DNA of 49,187 bases, from NCBI RefSeq assembly GCF_900107645.1, contig NZ_FNQN01000005.1:1-49187 (forward strand), read 5' to 3'. The notes under the pieces were generated by a model. That model was not told the DNA's origin. It did no database searches and saw only the letters and a program-made list of their open reading frames with translations. Shown in pieces: positions 44,601-49,187 of the stretch. The DNA comes from Desulfuromusa kysingii (GTDB lineage Bacteria; Desulfobacterota; Desulfuromonadia; Desulfuromonadales; Geopsychrobacteraceae). A program made the translations under genes and the position numbers. Numbering within the stretch: position 1 is the first letter of the stretch; each line of letters opens with the position of its first letter.

Positions 44601-47600
44601 GTCAGCGGCGTGGTCGAAGGAAGCCACTCCGGCGGGCTGGTGGGGGTTAACATCTCCTCCACGATTAGCAACAGCTACGCCAGCGGCAAGGTTACAGGTG
44701 TAAGATATGTCGGTGGGCTGGTGGGGTATAACAGCGACTCCACCATCAGCAACAGCTACGCCAGCGGCGTGGTCACAGATGGAAACCAGCACGTCGGCGG
44801 GCTGGTGGGGCAGCATTTCGGCACAGGCACAGTGACTAACAGTTTCTGGGATACTGAAACCAGCGGGCAAGAAAGCAGCGCTGGTGGCACCGGAAAAACC
44901 ACGGCAGAGATGGTCAATATTGCGACCTTTACTGATACAAACACGGTTGGTCTTGAGAGTGCCTGGGATGAAGCAATCTGGTCATTCGGTGCCGGGCAGT
45001 CGGTTGAGGGTTATGGGATATCCCTACCTTATTTGATCGATGTGACAGTCGAGGCGGATCTCCCGGATCAAACACTCCTGTTTGCCGGTGGCTGGGGCGG
45101 ACTGACTGAAGCTAACGACAGTATCACAGAGGCTGATGGCCGCCCATACACCATCACCAATTGGACACAACTGCAGAATATCAACACCGTTGCAGACCAG
45201 AGCTATGACTTCGTCCTGTCCAACAATCTGGGCACGACAACCAGCGGCTATACCACCCAAGTAAAAGATGGAGATACCCTCGCTAACGATGGTGAAGGCT
45301 GGCTACCCATTCCCTCATTCACCGGCATCTTTGATGGTGATGATCATACTATCGACGGCCTCACCATTGATCGCAGCAGCACCTGGTATGTGGGTCTTTT
45401 CGGTTCTGTTGATACCAATGCAGCGGAGATAAAAAATCTCGGCCTGATCAATGTCAATATAAAGGGATTGACTGATGTCGGCGGACTGGTTGGATATCTC
45501 GTCAGTGGAACCGTCGACAACTGCTATAGTTCCGGCACCGTAACGGGACTCCATCAATATACCGGCGGGCTGGTCGGACGCACCTGGAAAGGTACCATCA
45601 GCAATAGCTACAACACCGCAAGCGTCTCGGGAGGCCTCTATGATACCGGCGGGTTGATTGGGAGAATCAACTCCGGATCCATTAGCAACAGCTACTCCAG
45701 CGGCGCGGTCTCAGGGGCAGACTATGTTGGTGGGTTGGTTGGATATGCTGACGACTCAAGCATCAGTAACAGCTACAACACTGGAACAGTCACAGGGAAT
45801 TACTATAACGGCGGGCTGGTGGGGCATAACAATAACAATTCCACCATCAGCAACAGCTACGCCAGCGGCACGGTATCAGGGCGTGGCAAAATTGGTGGGC
45901 TGGTTGGGGCTAACAGCACCTCAACAATCACAAATAGCTATGCGAGCGTTGCGGTTACAGGAACTGAAAGCGACGTCGGTGGACTGGTAGGGAGAAACGA
46001 TGATGATGATAGTGTCACCGACAGCTTTTGGGATACCGAAACCTCTGGACAAGCAACCAGCGCTGGTGGCACCGGTAAGACCACGGCAGAGATGACCAAT
46101 AGTGCCACTTTTACTAATACAAGCACCGATGGTCTTGATATTGCCTGGAATGAAGCAACCTGGTCGTTCGGTGCCGGGCAGTCGGTTGAAGGTTATGAGT
46201 TATCCTTGCCATATTTAACCAATGTAACAACCGCAGCAGACCGACCGACAACTACCCTGTTTGCTAGTGGCTGGGGAGGATTGACGGTTGGAGACCAGAC
46301 TGGTGCCGATGGCAGCGCTTACACGATAACAGGCTGGACACAGCTGCAAAACATCAACACCGTTATAGACCAAAGCTATGACTTCGCCCTGTCCAACAAT
46401 CTGGACACGACAACTGACGGCTATACCACTCAGGTGAAAGATGGCAACACCCTCGCCAACGGTGGTGAAGGCTGGATGCCCATTGGTAAAGAGAGCGCAG
46501 CATTCACCGGCACCTTTGACGGCGGGGATTACACCATCGACGGCCTCACCATTGCCCGCAGCAGCGCTGGGTTTATAGGTCTTTTCGGTTCTGTTGATAC
46601 GAATGCAGCGGAGATTAAAAATCTCGGCTTGACCAATGTCAATATAGAGGGATTGAATGATGTCGGCGGGCTGGTTGGATATCTTGACAGTGGAACCGTT
46701 GACAACTGCTACAGCTCCGGCATCGTAACGGGACTTGATCAATATACCGGCGGGCTGGTCGGACGCACCTCAGAAGCAACCATCAGCAACAGCTACAGTG
46801 GCGGTAATGTGTCAGGAAACGATTATATCGGTGGATTAGTTGGAGGCACCTACACCACAACCGTCAGCAACAGCTACAGTAGCAGTAATGTGTCAGGAGA
46901 CGATTATACCGGTGGGCTGGTCGGACGCATCTCGGAAGGAACCATCAGCTACAGCTACAGTAGCGGTAATGTGTCAGGAGGCGATTATATCGGTGGGCTG
47001 GTCGGACACAGCTCGAAAGCAACCATCAGCAACAGCTACACCAGCGGTGTTGTTACAGGTACTGGAAACTATGTTGGCGGGTTAGTGGGAGACAACTTCG
47101 AAAACGCTTCCATCAGCAACAGCTACGCCAGCGGCGCGGTTACAGGCAATATTGGGGTCGGCGGGTTGGTGGGGTATAACCATGATTTCTCCACCATCAG
47201 TAACAGCTACGCCAGCGGCGCGGTCTCAGGGGCTAATGCTGTTGGCGGACTGGTGGGGTATGATGATTCGGATGGTGTCAGTGACAGCTTCTGGGATACT
47301 CAAACCAGCGAGCAAACAGCCAGCGATGGTGGCACCGGCAAAACCACGGAGGAGATGACCAATAGTGCTACCTTTAATGCTTGGGATGAGTCGATCTGGT
47401 CATTTGATGCGGGTAGTGGTGACGCGGTAGAGGGCTACGAAGTCGCTTCCCCCTATCTGACCGATGTCACCCGTGAAGAAGACAAAGAGGCCTTGTCTCG
47501 TTCCACTCTCTTTGCTGCGGGCTGGGGCGATACCGATGGTGGTGGGGCTTATACCATCACCAACTGGACGCAGCTGCAAAATATCAACAACGTTCTGGCT

Positions 47601-49187
47601 CAAGGATTCGATTTTGTCCTCTCCAACGATCTAGGCACGGCAACCGACGGCTATACCACTCAGGTGCAAGATGGCGATACCCTCGCTAACGACGGCACTG
47701 GCTGGGCGCCTATTGGTATTGGCTATTTCGACGATGATGTCAAACCTGACACTGACAACAGCACCCCGTTTATCGGCACCTTTGATGGCAACCATTACAC
47801 TATCGACGGCCTCACGACTGACCGTTTAAACACTGAATCACAAGGGCTGTTCGGTTACATTCTTGACACTACGATCAGCAATATTGAGCTAACCAATGTG
47901 AATATTACAGGGCAAAATGCCGTCGGCGGGTTAGTGGGTTATAGTCATGGAGGTTCAATCCTCAACAGCTATGCGCGTGGGAATGTTACCGGGGGGATCT
48001 ACGTCGGCGGACTAGCGGGAGTGGTTAGTGGTAGCAGCATAGACAACAGCTACACTAGCGGTACGGTTACAGGCTTAAGCATTGTTGGTGGGTTGGTAGG
48101 AGGTAATTTAACTACCACGATTGGTAACAGCTATTCCAATAGCTCTGTTGCAGGAACTAATGCTGTTGGCGGACTGGTGGGGATGATTTCCGAAGCTTCC
48201 ACTATCAGCAACAGCTACGCCAGTGGAACGGTAGAGGGAACTAACACTGTTGGTGGGTTGGTGGGGTATAACGAAGATGACAGTGTTGTCAGCGACAGCT
48301 TCTGGGATACTCAAACCAGCGGGCAGGAAACCAGCGCCGGCGGCACCGACAAAACCACGGCAGAGATGATGCAGCTGGCCACCTTTAGCGGATGGAATAT
48401 CGATGCAGAGGGCGGTAGCGAAAAAATCTGGCGCATCTACGAAGGTTTCACTTCTCCGCTGCTTCGCAGTTTTCTGACTCCGCTGACTGTCAGTGCTACA
48501 GTTTCCGGCAGCCAGGTCTATGACGGCACCACCGATGTAACTGATTTGGGTAATACACCAACCTACAGCACATCTCCCGATGCCAACCTGCTCGGCACCT
48601 TGGCTATCAACACCAGTAGCAAGAATGTTGCGACCTACACAAGTGGATTCAACGGATCGGGACTCTATTCTAACCAAATGAGTTATGACATCAGTTATGA
48701 CCTGTCAGGATCGGTTGAAGTCACGGTAAAAGCCCTGAATGTCACCGGGTTGATCGCAGCGGACAAAGTCTATAATGCAAGCGTTGTTGCATCATTGTCC
48801 GGTACAGAAGCAATCATCAACGGTGCATCAGCTGACGACGATGGTTTCTACTACACCGACGATACGGTCAGTCTGACCGGTACTGCAACCGGCGAGTTTG
48901 CCAACAAGAATGTTGGCGTAGGCAAAACCGTTACCATAACGGGTCTGAGTCTCACTGGGGCAGATGCGGACAACTACAACCTGATTCAGCAAAGTGGCTT
49001 GACTGCGAGTATTACCGTCCGCCCGATTACGGTCACCGCTGATGATCAGAGCAAAGTCTACGGCAACGATGACCCCGCACTGAGCTACCAAGTCACCACC
49101 GGCAATCTGGTTGGCGACGATGCCCTTGCCGGTAATTTGAGCCGCACTGCTGGTGAAAACGTCGGCAGCTACACCATCAGTGCAGAT
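41640..49187 (+). CDS. Giant TPS-type filamentous adhesin, GLUG-repeat, 3' end beyond window
   Basis: Open for 2516 codons to the window edge without a stop; AGGAG lies before ATG. Seen: ESPR extended signal (MNHIFRSIWSEALGTFIAVA), hydrophobic core and probable cleavage after Ala56 (GFANA); a TPS/haemagglutination activity domain (about 57-320) with NPNG at 140-143; five long modules of GLUG repeats (about 43140-48480); and a C-terminal YDG region followed by MBG-type domains (VYDGTTDVTDLGN, VTADDQSKVYGNDDPALSY). Known: such TpsA proteins cross the outer membrane through a TpsB pore and act in adhesion or biofilm; no TpsB gene is in the window. The sigma54 promoter at 41253 and the small NHLP-type gene lie directly upstream, so the phosphorelay of module 2 probably controls it. 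Confidence 0.93.
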   Translation, partial: MNHIFRSIWSEALGTFIAVAEIVSARGKGSGKRGRLRLLAISLFLTLTICSGFANAADLPTGGNIVAGCGTINQSGATLTINQDSQRMAADWTSFSIGQNNTVNFVQPSNTAAALNRVTGADASVIQGALNANGQVYLVNPNGVLFSSTARVNVGALVASTLNISNDDFMAGNFTFAGTSANAIINQGNLNATNGGTIALIAARIINQGSIEAPHGNVLFGAGHKVTLDLGGPVKIEVEQALLDTYIEQGGAIKADGGMVYLTAKAASELASSVINHSGISQAQTLTTGENGAIYLMGDMVHGETIVAGTLDASAPNGGDGGFVETSAAKVRIQHDLMVTTTAENGKTGEWLIDPNDYTIAISDGDITGTQLSTNLGSTNVTIESVNGADTGGNGDIFVNDDITWSSGNTLTLNAQRNIEINATIDASGGSGGKLALEYGQGALATGNTDTYSLGTGAQVNLLAGQNFDTKLGSDGATVNYTVITALGAAGSTTGTDLQGMNGTLSGKYALGADIDASTTSGWYTNTGWSPIGYYETRFTGTFDGLGHTIDSLTINRPGTDYQALFGYTSGATISNIGLTAVSITAVNTGIGGIAVGGLVGHNDASTINNSYASGVVTGYLHVGGLVGYNNSSIDNSYASVAVTGRSFVGGLVGVNSSSTISNSYASGVVTGEDIYAGGLVGYNEVSSSINNSYASGAVIGQRFAAGLVGFNTTSSTISNSYASGAVTGWNAIGGLLGANDPDCTVTNSFWDTDTSGLEFSDGGTGKTTAEMMQLATFTGWDGAIWSFGAGQSVEGYGMSRPYLTNVTTEADRPNQTLLFADGWGDTSGDGAYTITNWTQLQNINTVVDQGYDFALSNDLGTATDGYTTQVKDGATLANGGEGWTPIGNFTTKFSGTFDGGDHTIDGLTINRSSDYQALFGYTYLATISNIGLTNINITGQDTVGGLVGRNASTLIINSYASGKVTGVSYVGGLVGYNSDSTISNSYVSGVVEGSHSGGLVGVNISSTISNSYASGKVTGVRYVGGLVGYNSDSTISNSYASGVVTDGNQHVGGLVGQHFGTGTVTNSFWDTETSGQESSAGGTGKTTAEMVNIATFTDTNTVGLESAWDEAIWSFGAGQSVEGYGISLPYLIDVTVEADLPDQTLLFAGGWGGLTEANDSITEADGRPYTITNWTQLQNINTVADQSYDFVLSNNLGTTTSGYTTQVKDGDTLANDGEGWLPIPSFTGIFDGDDHTIDGLTIDRSSTWYVGLFGSVDTNAAEIKNLGLINVNIKGLTDVGGLVGYLVSGTVDNCYSSGTVTGLHQYTGGLVGRTWKGTISNSYNTASVSGGLYDTGGLIGRINSGSISNSYSSGAVSGADYVGGLVGYADDSSISNSYNTGTVTGNYYNGGLVGHNNNNSTISNSYASGTVSGRGKIGGLVGANSTSTITNSYASVAVTGTESDVGGLVGRNDDDDSVTDSFWDTETSGQATSAGGTGKTTAEMTNSATFTNTSTDGLDIAWNEATWSFGAGQSVEGYELSLPYLTNVTTAADRPTTTLFASGWGGLTVGDQTGADGSAYTITGWTQLQNINTVIDQSYDFALSNNLDTTTDGYTTQVKDGNTLANGGEGWMPIGKESAAFTGTFDGGDYTIDGLTIARSSAGFIGLFGSVDTNAAEIKNLGLTNVNIEGLNDVGGLVGYLDSGTVDNCYSSGIVTGLDQYTGGLVGRTSEATISNSYSGGNVSGNDYIGGLVGGTYTTTVSNSYSSSNVSGDDYTGGLVGRISEGTISYSYSSGNVSGGDYIGGLVGHSSKATISNSYTSGVVTGTGNYVGGLVGDNFENASISNSYASGAVTGNIGVGGLVGYNHDFSTISNSYASGAVSGANAVGGLVGYDDSDGVSDSFWDTQTSEQTASDGGTGKTTEEMTNSATFNAWDESIWSFDAGSGDAVEGYEVASPYLTDVTREEDKEALSRSTLFAAGWGDTDGGGAYTITNWTQLQNINNVLAQGFDFVLSNDLGTATDGYTTQVQDGDTLANDGTGWAPIGIGYFDDDVKPDTDNSTPFIGTFDGNHYTIDGLTTDRLNTESQGLFGYILDTTISNIELTNVNITGQNAVGGLVGYSHGGSILNSYARGNVTGGIYVGGLAGVVSGSSIDNSYTSGTVTGLSIVGGLVGGNLTTTIGNSYSNSSVAGTNAVGGLVGMISEASTISNSYASGTVEGTNTVGGLVGYNEDDSVVSDSFWDTQTSGQETSAGGTDKTTAEMMQLATFSGWNIDAEGGSEKIWRIYEGFTSPLLRSFLTPLTVSATVSGSQVYDGTTDVTDLGNTPTYSTSPDANLLGTLAINTSSKNVATYTSGFNGSGLYSNQMSYDISYDLSGSVEVTVKALNVTGLIAADKVYNASVVASLSGTEAIINGASADDDGFYYTDDTVSLTGTATGEFANKNVGVGKTVTITGLSLTGADADNYNLIQQSGLTASITVRPITVTADDQSKVYGNDDPALSYQVTTGNLVGDDALAGNLSRTAGENVGSYTISAD
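43140..48480 (+). repeat. Five GLUG super-modules inside the adhesin gene
   Basis: Seen: about 30 GGLVG units (about 24-28 residues each: GGLVGYN...STISNSYASG.VTG). They are grouped in five larger modules (about 43140-44090, 44091-45074, 45075-46253, 46254-47507, 47508-48480). Modules 2-5 open with a GWG-x-TITNWTQLQNIN block, and all five have a TFDG-x-TIDGLTI block and close with an SFWDT-x-TSGQ block. The modules have 5-8 GLUG units each. Known: GLUG units form parallel beta-helix rods. The unequal unit numbers suggest expansion and loss by recombination. Confidence 0.88.

Noticed and set aside
43140-48480. Regular short repeats suggesting a CRISPR array
   Set aside because: The repeats are translated GLUG units in one open frame, vary in sequence and length, and have no constant direct repeat, unique spacers or cas genes.
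42117-48677. Long minus-strand open frames opposite the adhesin gene (up to 299 codons)
   Set aside because: They follow the repeat period of the adhesin, consist of low-complexity Val/Ala/Gly repeats (HQPAD, GVAVADGG), have no ribosome-binding sites or known domains, and arise from the codon bias of GLUG repeats on the other strand.

Overview
The window looks like the chromosome of a Gram-negative, motile, signalling-rich bacterium, most likely a Desulfobacterota/Desulfuromonadales-type deltaproteobacterium. This is inferred from many hybrid histidine kinases, sigma54-dependent enhancer-binding regulators, HD-GYP and HDOD proteins, a flagellin and a two-partner-secretion type adhesin. No rRNA, tRNA or CRISPR array was seen.

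Region 1 (1-10.5 kb) is accessory and partly decayed. It holds the 3' end of an integron-type integrase, a GNAT acetyltransferase flanked by complementary integron-core-like sites, two IS256-family transposase remnants (one joined to a broken hsdM start), a probable MobI-type conjugation protein, a serine resolvase, a KfrA-like plasmid protein, and a multi-zinc-ribbon PD-(D/E)XK nuclease divergent from an S24-type repressor that lacks both catalytic residues. TetR, DUF3795, a nonsense-interrupted membrane gene and a TfoX-N protein follow.

Region 2 (10.7-23.5 kb) is a dense phosphorelay block: a hybrid kinase with an ABC-type periplasmic sensor, then minus-strand genes for a hybrid kinase, a REC-kinase, HDOD, a decayed kinase, a Cache kinase, a REC-PAS regulator and a REC-HD-GYP protein.

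Region 3 (23.8-30.9 kb) is a patchwork: a complete IS3-family element with an A9 frameshift signal, a small secreted protein, a ZIP transporter, a truncated resolvase, an MgtC/DUF4010 protein, a RhuM gene with an in-frame stop, and an internally deleted IS3 remnant.

Region 4 (30.9-49.2 kb) is the most interesting part. A two-gene module, hybrid kinase plus sigma54 activator with ATGA or close coupling, occurs twice. Each copy is followed by the same control block: two TGTCCC-type 16-bp palindromes, a near-consensus -24/-12 promoter, a third palindrome, and then a small gene related to NHLP-clan (RiPP-leader-like) peptides. In copy 1 the small gene is killed by a CGA-to-TGA change and a flagellin follows. 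In copy 2 the small gene is intact and a giant ESPR/TPS adhesin with five GLUG super-modules follows; it is open for 2516 codons and runs off the window. The kinases share their cores but have different sensors: membrane 7TMR-DISM in copy 1, soluble SnoaL-like plus PAS in copy 2. My reading is that duplicated phosphorelays switch on surface structures (flagellin, adhesin) through sigma54. That is inference; the repeated architecture is directly visible.
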